Shown here: positions 15,195-24,250 of the stretch, one piece after another | How positions within the stretch are numbered: the stretch's first letter is position 1 | How the letters are laid out: each line of letters opens with the position of its first letter | NCBI GenBank assembly: GCA_022711595.1 | Contig: JAKLET010000012.1 | Span: 36,813 to 100,812 of the forward strand | Length of the DNA: 64,000 nucleotides | Reading direction: 5' to 3' | Source of the DNA: Deltaproteobacteria bacterium | Lineage (GTDB): Bacteria > Desulfobacterota > Syntrophorhabdia > Syntrophorhabdales > Syntrophorhabdaceae | The notes under the pieces: model-generated | The model's database searches: none | What the model saw: the letters and a program-made list of their open reading frames with translations, nothing else | What the model was told of the DNA's origin: nothing | Translations under genes and position numbers: made by a program

Positions 15195-16376
15195 TTAGTC
15201 CCTCCCAAAAATTGTGACGTTTCCGTAGAGGCCTACTCCGCCAATATTGTGGTTCAGGCCGATCTGAGGATCTTTGACCTGCATCGGTCCCGCTTCGTCC
15301 CTGAGCTGAAGGACTATCGTACGGATCTGCGATCCGCCTGTGGCTCCGATGGGGTGGCCTTTTGAGAGGAGACCGCCGTCTACGTTAACGGGGATCTTGC
15401 CTTCTTTATATGTTGCCTTTTCGCGGATAAGCTGTTTGCCGTCACCCTCCGGTGCGAATCCGAGACCTTCGTACGCCATGATCTCTGCGATGGTGAAGCA
15501 GTCATGGACCTCGGCCACATTGATGTCTTTTGGGCCCACGCCGGCCATCTTGTAGGCCTGATTCGCTGCCGCTTTCGCGACCTGGATACCCTTGGAGAAA
15601 TCGGGCCGCGATGCCATATTGACAACCTCTGACGCCGCGCCTATACCAAGGATCCATACCGGTTTCTTTGAGAATGCCCTGGCCTTCTCGGCATTCGCGA
15701 GAATGATGCATGATGCGCCATCCGCATTTGCGCAGCAATCACCCACGCGAAGCGGCGATGCGACAGGCCCGGCCATCTTTGCATCGGGGTTGCCCGGATC
15801 GAAATCCTCGGGTTTTACACCCTTGCGATAGACGGCCCTTTCATTGATCTGGCCATATGTGGCTGCCTTTACCCTTACATCCCTGAGGTCATCAAGGGTG
15901 AGTCCGTTCTTCGCCAGGTATGCCTGGGCATAGAGTGCGTAATAGGCGGGCATCATGGTGCCGAAGGGGGCTTCCCACTGGATGTCGCCGCCGCGCCCCA
16001 TTCTTTCCTGGGATTCGGCAGAGGTGATCTCTGACATCTTCTGGAAACCGAGAACGACAACGATGTCATGGAGACCTGCCTTGATCATACTGTAGCCGAG
16101 CTTGACGCCAACGGTGCTTGAAGAGCATACCGTCTCGACATAGAATGTCGGCTGAGGGACAAGGCCGAGGTATTCAGCGAGCACGCCCGCGGGAGATCTC
16201 TGCTTGTCATACTCAGGAGCGGAGCAGAACACTGATGCATCCACGTCCTTGGCAGTGAGGTTTGCATCCTGCATTGCTTCTCTGAAGGCTTCGAAGGCCA
16301 GTTCCCTGATGGAGCCTTCATAGCCCCTGACAAAGTACGTCTGGCCAACGCCGATAACTGCAACATCTTTTGCCAT
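15195..16376 (-). CDS. thiolase-family acyltransferase (DUF35-partner type)
   Basis: About 393 aa. Start at 16376 (AAGGAGGAATGT upstream); upstream codons of the open frame are non-coding extension. Cys84 (ETVCSSST) is the acyl-accepting residue and GHPIGATG (about 340) carries the active-site His. The C-terminal loop reads HNIGGVGLYGNV, without the second catalytic Cys of classical thiolases, as in SCP-x-like enzymes that work with a DUF35 subunit. It may cleave a beta-ketoacyl-CoA formed in aromatic or fatty acid breakdown; the substrate is not shown by sequence. The DUF35 gene follows at once. Confidence 0.87.
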   Translation of the reverse strand: MAKDVAVIGVGQTYFVRGYEGSIRELAFEAFREAMQDANLTAKDVDASVFCSAPEYDKQRSPAGVLAEYLGLVPQPTFYVETVCSSSTVGVKLGYSMIKAGLHDIVVVLGFQKMSEITSAESQERMGRGGDIQWEAPFGTMMPAYYALYAQAYLAKNGLTLDDLRDVRVKAATYGQINERAVYRKGVKPEDFDPGNPDAKMAGPVASPLRVGDCCANADGASCIILANAEKARAFSKKPVWILGIGAASEVVNMASRPDFSKGIQVAKAAANQAYKMAGVGPKDINVAEVHDCFTIAEIMAYEGLGFAPEGDGKQLIREKATYKEGKIPVNVDGGLLSKGHPIGATGGSQIRTIVLQLRDEAGPMQVKDPQIGLNHNIGGVGLYGNVTIFGRD

Positions 16377-16386
16377 ACATTCCTCC

Positions 16387-17388
16387 TTATTGTTTTGATG
16401 TCCTGGATCTCTGAAACATGGTGACATTTTTGTTATGTTCAACCAGGTCTTTGGAAAAGACATGGGTGCCGTCGTTCTTTGATACAAAGTACAGGTAATC
16501 CACCGGGGCCGGATTCAGGGCGGCCACAATGGAAGGCGCGCCGGGGCTGCATATGGGCCCCCTGGGATATCCTTTGAAGGTATAAGTGTTATAAGGGGTA
16601 TAGGTAAGAAGATCGACCTTTCTGATGGGGGAGCCGAATCCCTTCGTACCGTATATTACCGTCGGATCACAGTCAAAGGACATGCCTTTGAGCAGCCTGT
16701 TGTGAAAGACCGCCGAAACGAAAGGCCTCTCCCCGGCTGTCCTGGTCTCTTTTTCGATCATCGATGCCAGGGTAAGCGTTTTATGTATGTCCATGTTGAG
16801 AGAGCGCATCTTCTCTTTTATATCGTTCCTGTCGAAAAACCTGAGCGTCCGCCGTGCTATGTGTTCGATGAACTTTTCCCTTTCGATCTCCTTGCTGTAG
16901 AAATAGGTGTCGGCAAAAAGGTAGCCTTCCAGGGAATCAGAGGAGATGCCGATGCCTTCAAGGTATTTTTTATCCGTAGAGAGCTTCAGGAATTCGTCTT
17001 TCGGCATGATCCCGCTTCGTTCGATATTGTTTGCTATTGTGTATAAATTGTGACCTTCAATTATCTTCAACGTGTAGATATTTCTTTTGCCCAGTCCCAT
17101 TTTCATCACTATCTCAAAGGTGGACATATCCCGCCGGAGCTCGTATTCGCCTGCCATGAGCCGTCCCCTGAATGTGAGGGCGCTGAGCACGAAAAGCGCC
17201 CTGGAATAGATGAGGCCCCTGTCATTTAGAGCATCGGCTATACCGTACAGACTTGTCCCGTTCTTTACGACAATATTAAGGGATGACGGGTCGGAATCCC
17301 TGGGGATAGCGGCGAATATCAGCGTCTGGGAAAACAGGAAAATGACGACTGCGATGGCTATGGTTTTTTTATCGCGTATTGCGAGCAT
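16387..17388 (-). CDS. mltG: endolytic murein transglycosylase MltG (YceG-like)
   Basis: About 333 aa with one N-terminal membrane helix (IAIAVVIFLFSQ). It cuts nascent peptidoglycan strands in the periplasm and sets glycan length. Family marks are GYLFADTY, SMIEKE (catalytic Glu region), VFHNRL and the terminal block YPRGPICSPG with NPAPVDYLYFVS. The start at 17388 gives the usual short cytoplasmic leader before the helix; the longer frame runs into ruvX. It overlaps ruvX by 20 bases, a common pairing of yqgF with mltG. Confidence 0.92.
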   Translation of the reverse strand: MLAIRDKKTIAIAVVIFLFSQTLIFAAIPRDSDPSSLNIVVKNGTSLYGIADALNDRGLIYSRALFVLSALTFRGRLMAGEYELRRDMSTFEIVMKMGLGKRNIYTLKIIEGHNLYTIANNIERSGIMPKDEFLKLSTDKKYLEGIGISSDSLEGYLFADTYFYSKEIEREKFIEHIARRTLRFFDRNDIKEKMRSLNMDIHKTLTLASMIEKETRTAGERPFVSAVFHNRLLKGMSFDCDPTVIYGTKGFGSPIRKVDLLTYTPYNTYTFKGYPRGPICSPGAPSIVAALNPAPVDYLYFVSKNDGTHVFSKDLVEHNKNVTMFQRSRTSKQ

Positions 17389-17788
17389 CGAGGTATCCCT
17401 GGAGAATGATCTGTGAAGCAATGATATCCAAATAAGGTTTCCTTTTCTTGTGGCGCACCTCGGCCATATCAAAGACCCTGTGCGCCTCGTTGGTGCTGAA
17501 ACGTTCATCCCAGAGGGTGACAGGGATATCCACCGATTCCCTTATCCGGTCTGCGAGCCCCATTACGGCCTGTGCCCTTTTGCCGATGGCGCCGCTCAGG
17601 TCTTTCGGCAGACCGATGACGATTTCGCCCACGTCGTATTCTTCCACGATCAATTTAAATTCCCTGAGATCGTCTTCAAGAGTATTGCGCCGGTAGAGCT
17701 TTAGTCCCTGGGCGATCGAAAGTGTAGGGTCGGACAAAGAAACACCTATCTTTTTGTCCCCCACATCCAATCCGAGTATGCGCATCAC
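17369..17788 (-). CDS. ruvX: RuvX/YqgF RNase H-fold resolvase
   Basis: A 139-aa YqgF-family protein, normal length. LDVGDKKIGVS at the N-terminus supplies the first metal-binding Asp and VIGLPKDLSG the family loop; DERFSTNEA follows. It is annotated as putative Holliday junction resolvase and is linked to pre-16S rRNA processing in Escherichia coli. It overlaps mltG downstream on the same strand, so the two are cotranscribed. Confidence 0.92.
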   Translation of the reverse strand: MMRILGLDVGDKKIGVSLSDPTLSIAQGLKLYRRNTLEDDLREFKLIVEEYDVGEIVIGLPKDLSGAIGKRAQAVMGLADRIRESVDIPVTLWDERFSTNEAHRVFDMAEVRHKKRKPYLDIIASQIILQGYLDARNTR

Positions 17789-17998
17789 GTTATTATAGCA
17801 GTTTTTGCTTTAGTTTCAAGAACAAAACAAGCCGGCACAGGTACGGTTGTGTCCTGAAGAGGACTCTTTAAGCGCAGAGATGTCAGGCATAAGTCGTGAG
17901 CTGCCACGCTCCGCTATGTGCGCTTCACGGGGTCCGAAGCGTTGCATTTTTCAGTGAGACACTCGGCTGGCGATGCGTTGCGCGCGCCTGTGTCTGCC

Positions 17999-18026
17999 TT
18001 GACAAGTCGCTTTTGTCTGCTATACT
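17999..18026 (+). promoter_or_regulatory. sigma-70-type promoter of the GNAT gene
   Basis: TTGACA (17999-18004), 16 bases, TATACT (18021-18026), ending 43 bases before the ATG. The 210 bases to its left, up to the ruvX start, show no gene. Confidence 0.75.
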
Positions 18027-18069
18027 CCAAAGTAAGAAAACAATAAAATTCTTCGGGAGGTTTGGCTTT

Positions 18070-18513
18070 ATGGATTCTCTGGAACCGGTTAAGTTGAGAG
18101 TTCTCACATTGAAAGATCTGGATGCGGTAACGGAAATCGATGAGTTGCTTTTGGGAACCAGGAGGAGGGCCTACTGGGAAGCAAGGCTTGAAAGGATAGA
18201 AACATCGGGTGTCCCGTCGCTTTCGGCCGAGGTCGATGGCGAGGTCATAGGGTTTATTCTGGGGAGTGCAAGCGGATGGGAGTACGGCATACCGGAAAGC
18301 GTGGCCTGGATCGATACCCTTGGGGTCCGGAAGGAATATCAGAAAAAGGGGATCGCGCGCCTGCTCTTTCAGGAGATGTCCTCCATGTTCAAGAAGGTCG
18401 GCATCGAAACGATCTATGTTTTTGTTAACTGGAGGGACTGGGACCTCCTGCAGTTTTTTGACAAGATGGGTTTCAAGAGGGGGGACATGGTCAACCTTGA
18501 AGTGAAGATCTGA
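18070..18513 (+). CDS. GNAT-family N-acetyltransferase
   Basis: About 147 aa. The ATG at 18070 has CGGGAGG 9 bases upstream and lies behind a strong promoter; the frame open further upstream is not needed. The GNAT fold shows in IDTLGVRKEYQKKGIARLL (acetyl-CoA-binding loop, Q-x-x-G-x-A type) and in the C-terminal FFDKMGFKRG. Substrate unknown: an amino group of a small molecule or a protein N-terminus are both possible. It is a single-gene unit ended by an intrinsic terminator. Confidence 0.85.
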   Translation: MDSLEPVKLRVLTLKDLDAVTEIDELLLGTRRRAYWEARLERIETSGVPSLSAEVDGEVIGFILGSASGWEYGIPESVAWIDTLGVRKEYQKKGIARLLFQEMSSMFKKVGIETIYVFVNWRDWDLLQFFDKMGFKRGDMVNLEVKI

Positions 18514-18569
18514 AAGCGGTTCTGAAATGGGCCGACTTTTGCCGGCCCGGTGGTATACACCACAGAAGA

Positions 18570-18606
18570 CCGGGGCTTAAAAGGATCCAGCAGCCCCGGC
18601 CTTTTT
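18570..18606 (+). terminator. intrinsic terminator of the GNAT gene
   Basis: CCGGGGCT (18570-18577) pairs with AGCCCCGG (18592-18599) and is followed by CCTTTTT. A smaller stem, GGGCCG/CGGCCC, lies just before it. Confidence 0.88.
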
Positions 18607-18610
18607 ATGT

Positions 18611-18701
18611 TATAAAGTTTATCCGGTTTCTATAGTTTCTTTGGTTTATCCGGTTTCTTCAGTTTTTTTGTTATTTACAACCAAACAAACCAGACAAACC
18701 C
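18611..18701. repeat. 9-bp fold-back repeat, AAAC family
   Basis: The left arm has GTTT units about every 9 bases (GTTTATCCG GTTTCTATA GTTTCTTTG GTTT). The right arm has the complementary AAAC units (CAAACAAACCAGACAAACC). It lies between convergent genes, after the terminator. Confidence 0.75.
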
Positions 18702-18710
18702 TCCACACCG

Positions 18711-20180
18711 TCAAAATTTCAGATAGATGAAAGGCTGGATGTCGGTGAGCCTTACCTGCAGCGCGATCCATATGGAGAAGGCGAGCAGGACTGACTGAGC
18801 GGGCAGCGGCATGACCATGACGGCGCTTGCGGCCTGCCGCTTGAAGCGAACAGGCAGGAAGTGCGCGATATAGCCCGCGCAGATGAGAGCGGCGACGTTC
18901 GTGTAGCCGGCGATGAACGCCGTGACGAGCCCGAGATCGAAAATGTTCCCGGCCTGCGATATCACATGAAGGGCCGTGGCAAAGGAGTCCGCCCTGAAGA
19001 ATATCCAGCAGAAGCATACAAAATGGAAGGTGATGATTGCGCTCATGGCCTTGCCGGGGAACGTGCCGCGATGCGGCATATAAAGCCTGAACAGCCGGTG
19101 CGCAACGAGTCCAAGTCCGTGCAGGCATCCCCACATAACGAACGTCCATGATCCGCCGTGCCAGAGGCCGCAAAGGAGCATGGTGATCATAATGTTCACA
19201 CATTGCCTGAAAACACCTTTTTTATTACCCCCGAGGGGAATGTAAAGGTAGTCCCTGAACCAGAAGGAGAGCGACATGTGCCACCGTCTCCAGAACTCGG
19301 TGATGTTGGTTGACCGGTAGGGGGACCGAAAATTATCCGGCAATGTAAATCCGACCAGAAGGGATATACCGATGGCAAGGTCGGTATATCCCGAAAAATC
19401 GGCATATATCTGGAGCGCGTACCCGTAAACTGCGCAGAGGTTCTCCACGCCGGAATACTGCAGGGGGTTCTCGAAAACCCTGTCGACGAAGTTTGCGCTG
19501 ATGTAGTCCGCAATGACCATCTTCTTGAACAACCCCGACATGATAAGAAAAACGGCCCTTCCCGTCGGATCGGTGCCCGCATTCGTTCTACCCGATATCT
19601 GCGGAAGGAATTCTCCTGCGCGGGTGATGGGGCCCGCGAGCAGCCTGGGGAAGTAAGAGGTGAAGAAGGTGAACTCGAGCAGGGAACCGGCAGGCTTCGT
19701 ATCCTTCCGGTAGACATCGATCAGGTAGCCAGCTGCCTGAAAGGTGTAGAATGAGATGCCCAGGGGGAGGAAGATATCCGAGACATCGAAGGGCCTGGCC
19801 CCGAGATCATCGAGAATGGAAAGAAAAAAACCGGCGTATTTGAAATAGAGAAGCGGAGCGAAGCCCACGATGAGGCCTGCGGCAAGAATGGACCTGCGTC
19901 TCGAAGGCGACCGGCTCCTGTGGATCAGCGCGCCTGCGCAGTAGTTCCAGACTGCAGAGGCCGCGAGGACTGAAAAGTAAAAGCCGCTTGTTTTGTAATA
20001 GAAGAAGAAAGAGAAAAGAGTGAGATAGACGAGCTTTGCCTCTTTGTTCCTGCTGGCAGGCCTCAGAAGTACAAGAAAGGCGAAAAAAACTATCAGGAAG
20101 AACCCCGATGTGAACGAAAGGGGCTCGGCAGGGTTGTAGAGGAACAGACCTTTCAGCCTGTCGATGTCAACGGGAACCAT
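18711..20180 (-). CDS. MBOAT-family membrane O-acyltransferase (AlgI-like)
   Basis: A 489-aa polytopic membrane protein of the AlgI/DltB group. It moves an acyl group, usually acetyl, across the membrane for modification of a cell-surface polymer. The family block CGLWHGGSWTFVMWG carries the catalytic His, and RRWHMSLSFWFRDYLY is the other conserved motif. About ten hydrophobic segments are visible. It overlaps the upstream SGNH gene by 14 bases and is last in a three-gene minus-strand operon. The target polymer is not identified; no glycosyltransferases are adjacent. Confidence 0.92.
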   Translation of the reverse strand: MVPVDIDRLKGLFLYNPAEPLSFTSGFFLIVFFAFLVLLRPASRNKEAKLVYLTLFSFFFYYKTSGFYFSVLAASAVWNYCAGALIHRSRSPSRRRSILAAGLIVGFAPLLYFKYAGFFLSILDDLGARPFDVSDIFLPLGISFYTFQAAGYLIDVYRKDTKPAGSLLEFTFFTSYFPRLLAGPITRAGEFLPQISGRTNAGTDPTGRAVFLIMSGLFKKMVIADYISANFVDRVFENPLQYSGVENLCAVYGYALQIYADFSGYTDLAIGISLLVGFTLPDNFRSPYRSTNITEFWRRWHMSLSFWFRDYLYIPLGGNKKGVFRQCVNIMITMLLCGLWHGGSWTFVMWGCLHGLGLVAHRLFRLYMPHRGTFPGKAMSAIITFHFVCFCWIFFRADSFATALHVISQAGNIFDLGLVTAFIAGYTNVAALICAGYIAHFLPVRFKRQAASAVMVMPLPAQSVLLAFSIWIALQVRLTDIQPFIYLKF

Positions 20181-21423
20181 AAACGGTAAGACCTTCTATG
20201 AGGGCGTCCGCAAGGAGGCTTCCCTGCAGGGCGTAGCCCGATTTTGTAAAGTGCACCATGTCGCCCTGTGCGAGGGAAAACTTTTTCCATTTCTGAAAAG
20301 AGCCTTGTCCGCCCATGACGTTATAGAGGTCCCAGAACGCATGGCCTTTTTCCCTGGAGTATATGATTACCGCGCTGCGTGCGGAGAAGATGTTTTGTTT
20401 TAATCGCCTATTTCGCGGACTGCCGAAGTCCGGCAGTATCGTAAAAAGGATGTCCGTATCAGGGCAGGCCGTTTTAATGGATCCGGCAAGCAGTCCTATG
20501 CGGGAGTAAATTTCCTGGGATGAAAAACCGCGGTCTGTCGCATCATTGGTGCCAAGGGACACTATGACAAGGTCGGGTTTGAGGTCCCTCAACTGGGATG
20601 CGAAATACACCGACTCGTTGAAGTTTTTAAAAGTTGCGCCGTTGACCCCTGCCATATGATAGAGGACCCCGGCCGTCCCGTTTTCGAGAGAAATTCCATA
20701 AAACCTCGCATAGCGCTGATCATCGCCGGTCCGAAGCGCGGCCACGGTAACGCTGTCATAATGGGAGGGCAAGAAAAATGTGGTCCCTGACGGGTGATTT
20801 TCCTGCCGGACGGCGTTTTCATCGATCCCGCCGGTATTGTTCCCGGTTACAGCAAAAGGGAACGCATCATGGTTATTGTCGTGGAAAACGGTTATCCTGT
20901 CGAAGGCATGCCGCCTGTTTGCGGCGCCCGTGAGGGACAATCTGATCGCTGCCCCCTCCTGGTTCGTTTCGAGGGTGAAACCGCTTATGCCCATGGGAAG
21001 GGTTACCACCCTGGAGGCGTTTCTCTCAAAGCGCCAGACCGCATTGCTGTACGACCTGTAGTCGACTGGTCCGTTGGTTTTCGCCAGCTGGTAAGGGAAC
21101 ACCAGTCCCCTGCCTGCGTTGCCGAAGATACCCTGAAGGCGCTCTCTCACGACGGCGGTCATAAAGTCTGCCTGTATGTGGGAATCACCTATGTGAACGA
21201 TGGTGACAGAGCCTGTCCTGTCTGTCTTCAGGGCGCGGAGCTTGCCGTAGAAATTGTCGAGGCCGGGCCTGTCATTGAGGATCCTGTTGTGACGGATCTT
21301 GATGAACGGGTAATCCTTGAGGCCGCCGTACGGGCGCTGGGCAAAAACAGCCGGTGTCGCCTGGAATAAAAGGCACCAGAAGATGATCGCGGCGGCGATG
21401 GGCCTGCAGATATGTTTCATCAT
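20167..21423 (-). CDS. exported SGNH/GDSL acyltransferase-esterase 1
   Basis: A 418-aa SGNH-fold protein with a signal peptide (residues about 8-30). Blocks visible are IGDSHIQADF (nucleophile Ser), SLGTNDATD (Asn block) and GDMVHFTKSG (Asp and His). Between them lies a long beta-rich insertion, as in AlgX/AlgJ- or PatB-like periplasmic partners. It would take acetyl groups exported by the MBOAT protein and place them on a polysaccharide or peptidoglycan. Four-base overlap with the preceding SGNH gene. Confidence 0.85.
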   Translation of the reverse strand: MMKHICRPIAAAIIFWCLLFQATPAVFAQRPYGGLKDYPFIKIRHNRILNDRPGLDNFYGKLRALKTDRTGSVTIVHIGDSHIQADFMTAVVRERLQGIFGNAGRGLVFPYQLAKTNGPVDYRSYSNAVWRFERNASRVVTLPMGISGFTLETNQEGAAIRLSLTGAANRRHAFDRITVFHDNNHDAFPFAVTGNNTGGIDENAVRQENHPSGTTFFLPSHYDSVTVAALRTGDDQRYARFYGISLENGTAGVLYHMAGVNGATFKNFNESVYFASQLRDLKPDLVIVSLGTNDATDRGFSSQEIYSRIGLLAGSIKTACPDTDILFTILPDFGSPRNRRLKQNIFSARSAVIIYSREKGHAFWDLYNVMGGQGSFQKWKKFSLAQGDMVHFTKSGYALQGSLLADALIEGLTVYGSR

Positions 21424-22925
21424 CTGGCCGCCCTGATGTTCTTTGCCGGAGATGTTTTTGAACTTCCCGAATGTTCGCGGCGCGCCTTGAATGCTTCGTA
21501 CTCTTCAAGAAGGGCCTTTGTGAGGAGATCAGCGATTTTCTTTGCTCCCCGCGGGTTGAAATGGGTGAGGTCTTTTGAAGCGAGAGGCCTTTGCCCGGCC
21601 GCCCAGTCCGCCATCGAATTTTCTCCTCCCATGGCGTTGAAAAGGTTCCAGAAACCTGCGCCGGTTTCACGGGCAATATTGTATTGGGCCTCGACAAGAA
21701 GCGGAATGGATGGTTTCGTGACGGTTTCCATATTGTCGCGGTGACCGATGTCGTTGACGCTGATCACAAGAAAACTTGCCCCGGGGAAGGCATTCTTTAG
21801 ATGACCGAGGACGGCGGCCATCTGTTTCCTGTACCAGTTGAACTCCTGTTTCGTGGTGAACCCGGCCACATTGATGCCGTAATGGACTATTATCAGCCGG
21901 TACCGGAGAAACCGGTCAAATCCCGAATAGATCTGTCCTGGTATCCTGTCAAGGGTGAGGCCGGAATACCCCCGGATGGCAAAATTGTCCACATAGACCC
22001 CGCGGGTGTCTTCAAAGCTCAATCCGTATACAGGGGCCTGCCCCCTGGCAAAGAAATCTATTCTGACCTTGTTTACGGGGCCGTTATTGCTGATGACAGC
22101 CTCCTGTACGACGTCGTCTCCACAAAGGTCAATAGTGTGTTCCACTTCTCCGTCGAGGGTGTATTTCGCGAACGCGGGTTCATTTGACGGGCCGTAATAG
22201 AGCTTGACGACCCGGAAAGGGTGTGTGTTTTCAGAGAGGGCGCTTGCGGTGTATTCCGTCCAGCTGTGTTTAAAGCGTTCGGTCTTAAGGCCTCCGAAAG
22301 ACCCCGTTACGGCCTGATCGCTCCTGGGAAGGAAGGTGAACCCGGATATGCCCAGCTTCGCCTCGTTTTTTGGCCTCGGGTGCAGGGCCAGCACCTGCCA
22401 GTTATCGGAGAACCGGTGATGAATGGTGCCTCTGGCCACGGCCGTTGCGGAAGTGACGGGAACGAAGCCGACGCCGCTTCCGCCGAATGACTTTTGAAGG
22501 TTTTTCCTGAGATCGTGGGTAATGAGATCGCCTTCAATTATGGAATCTCCGAAATAGGCGATCCTGACTTTCCCGCCGTCTTTCTCGGTCCTGCGCAATT
22601 CCTCGAAAAAACTGTCCAGCGAACCGCTCTGGCCTCCCGCGAAGGAAATGATCAGCGTGTTTGAAGCGGCCGCTCTTTCATTCTGCCCGGTTTCACGAAC
22701 CTCGTGTACCCCCGCCGGAGATGTCCCGTTTTTAGCCGCCAGATCGTTGTTGATGGACCTTTTACAGTCTTTTTTATTCGGGAGAACGTCAGAGAACAGA
22801 TCGATCCTTTTGATCTGGACCGGGCCCACGCTGCCCCCTATCTTGAAGATGGAGAGAAAAGCGAGGACCGCTATGACAATTCCAACAATGAAGAGCGGCC
22901 GGTTGTTCAAGGGATCCAATCGCAT
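21420..22925 (-). CDS. exported SGNH/GDSL acyltransferase-esterase 2
   Basis: A 501-aa SGNH-fold protein anchored or exported by an N-terminal hydrophobic helix (FIVGIVIAVLAFLSIF). FGDSIIEGDL holds the nucleophile Ser, VHYGIN the Asn block and DLTHFNPRG the Asp and His. It is first in the SGNH-SGNH-MBOAT operon. The two SGNH proteins are related but differ outside the blocks, so they may act at different steps (carrier and transferase). Substrate unknown. Confidence 0.85.
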   Translation of the reverse strand: MRLDPLNNRPLFIVGIVIAVLAFLSIFKIGGSVGPVQIKRIDLFSDVLPNKKDCKRSINNDLAAKNGTSPAGVHEVRETGQNERAAASNTLIISFAGGQSGSLDSFFEELRRTEKDGGKVRIAYFGDSIIEGDLITHDLRKNLQKSFGGSGVGFVPVTSATAVARGTIHHRFSDNWQVLALHPRPKNEAKLGISGFTFLPRSDQAVTGSFGGLKTERFKHSWTEYTASALSENTHPFRVVKLYYGPSNEPAFAKYTLDGEVEHTIDLCGDDVVQEAVISNNGPVNKVRIDFFARGQAPVYGLSFEDTRGVYVDNFAIRGYSGLTLDRIPGQIYSGFDRFLRYRLIIVHYGINVAGFTTKQEFNWYRKQMAAVLGHLKNAFPGASFLVISVNDIGHRDNMETVTKPSIPLLVEAQYNIARETGAGFWNLFNAMGGENSMADWAAGQRPLASKDLTHFNPRGAKKIADLLTKALLEEYEAFKARREHSGSSKTSPAKNIRAAR

Positions 22926-23093
22926 ACCCGTATTGAATAATATTTTGTATTTATCAGAAGAACTATTTTTTTAGTTTGATTCAGGTTAACGCGCACACGT
23001 TGTCGGCGCTTTCTTGAGATACATTATCATAACAGCCGAGGCAAAACCAGAGAAAATGGCCCACCGCACACACGGCTCACGTGTCTGAAAGGT

Positions 23094-23142
23094 CTTTGCG
23101 TTTGCCTTTAACATTCAAGCCGTTCAAGCGGTTGCAACGGTT
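23094..23142. repeat. 9-bp repeat (TTGAA family) with dispersed core
   Basis: Units CATTCAAGC CGTTCAAGC GGTTGCAAC follow a 19-base core at 23094-23112 that recurs exactly, inverted, at 50224-50242. It lies just after the rodA stop. The rest of the 22926-23143 gap shows no gene. Confidence 0.75.
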
Positions 23143-23143
23143 T

Positions 23144-24250
23144 TTAGAACATATAGCGCCGCGTGCTGATGTTGAGGAGCAGCCCTACCGACGCGAGCAT
23201 TGAAAGAAGCGATGACCCCCCGTAACTGATGAAGGGAAGGGGAATGCCGACAACAGGGGCAAGGTGTATGGCCATCATGACATTGATGGTGAACTGTACG
23301 TATATAATGGAGGCAATGCCGAAGGCTATGATCGAGCCAAGTTCGTCGTGGGCGTCCATTGAGATCTTCAGGCATCGGTGGATGAAGGATATAAACAGCG
23401 CAAAGAGGACGATGGATCCGACGAAGCCCCATTCCTCGCTGAAAACGGTAAAGATGAAGTCCGTGTGATGTTCGGGGATGAACTGCAGCTTGTGCTGGGT
23501 CCCGGACATGAACCCCTTGCCAAAGAACCTCCCCGACCCCACGGCGATGATGGCCTGTTTGGCGTGGTAACCGAAGCCCGCCGGGTCGGCATCTATGTTG
23601 ATGAAGCTCAACACCCTCATCTTCTGGTAAGGCTTCATAAGGTAATTCCAGGCAATGAAAGGGGAAATTGCGCCCACGGAGAAAAGCACCGCGTATGTGG
23701 ATTTCTTGAGGCCAACAAACCACAGCATGGCAAAACAGACCAGTATGATAACGATGCCGGTGCCCAGGTCCGGTTGTTTTACGATCAGGATGAAGGGGAT
23801 CATGGTATACAGAAGCGGTTTGCCTATGTCTTTCAGGCTAAGAGGTATGTTTTGCCGCTTTTTCTCATAGAGCATATTAGCGAGGAAAACGACCAGAATG
23901 GGCTTCATGAACTCCGACGGCTGGATGCTGAATCCAAAAAGACTGATCCACCGTTTCGCGCCGCCGGCGGCAAGGCCGATGACAAGGACGAGTATGACCA
24001 GGAGCAGCCCCCCCAGGTATATCCAGCGGGACTGACTGGCTATTATTCGATAGTCGTAGTACATGACGACAAGGATGAGGATAAGGCCCATGGCAAAGGC
24101 TATAAGCTGTTTGATCATGAAATTGTAGGAGCCGCTGGAGAATGAGCTTGTGGCGCTTACAAGGTTCATAAGCCCTATCCCGAAAATGAGCAGGCCGTTT
24201 ATGATCAAGTACCAGTCAAGGTGGTAGAACCTTCGTTTATCTATTCTCAT
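23144..24250 (-). CDS. rodA: RodA peptidoglycan glycosyltransferase
   Basis: A 368-aa SEDS-family protein with about ten membrane helices that polymerises lipid II during cell elongation. KQPDLGTGIVI carries the catalytic Asp region, IQPSEFMKP and FISYGGSSLL are conserved family segments, and GKGFMSGTQ with FIPEHHTDFIF marks the extracellular loop. Last gene of the mreB-mreC-mreD-mrdA-rodA operon, overlapping mrdA by 14 bases. Confidence 0.95.
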   Translation of the reverse strand: MRIDKRRFYHLDWYLIINGLLIFGIGLMNLVSATSSFSSGSYNFMIKQLIAFAMGLILILVVMYYDYRIIASQSRWIYLGGLLLVILVLVIGLAAGGAKRWISLFGFSIQPSEFMKPILVVFLANMLYEKKRQNIPLSLKDIGKPLLYTMIPFILIVKQPDLGTGIVIILVCFAMLWFVGLKKSTYAVLFSVGAISPFIAWNYLMKPYQKMRVLSFINIDADPAGFGYHAKQAIIAVGSGRFFGKGFMSGTQHKLQFIPEHHTDFIFTVFSEEWGFVGSIVLFALFISFIHRCLKISMDAHDELGSIIAFGIASIIYVQFTINVMMAIHLAPVVGIPLPFISYGGSSLLSMLASVGLLLNISTRRYMF

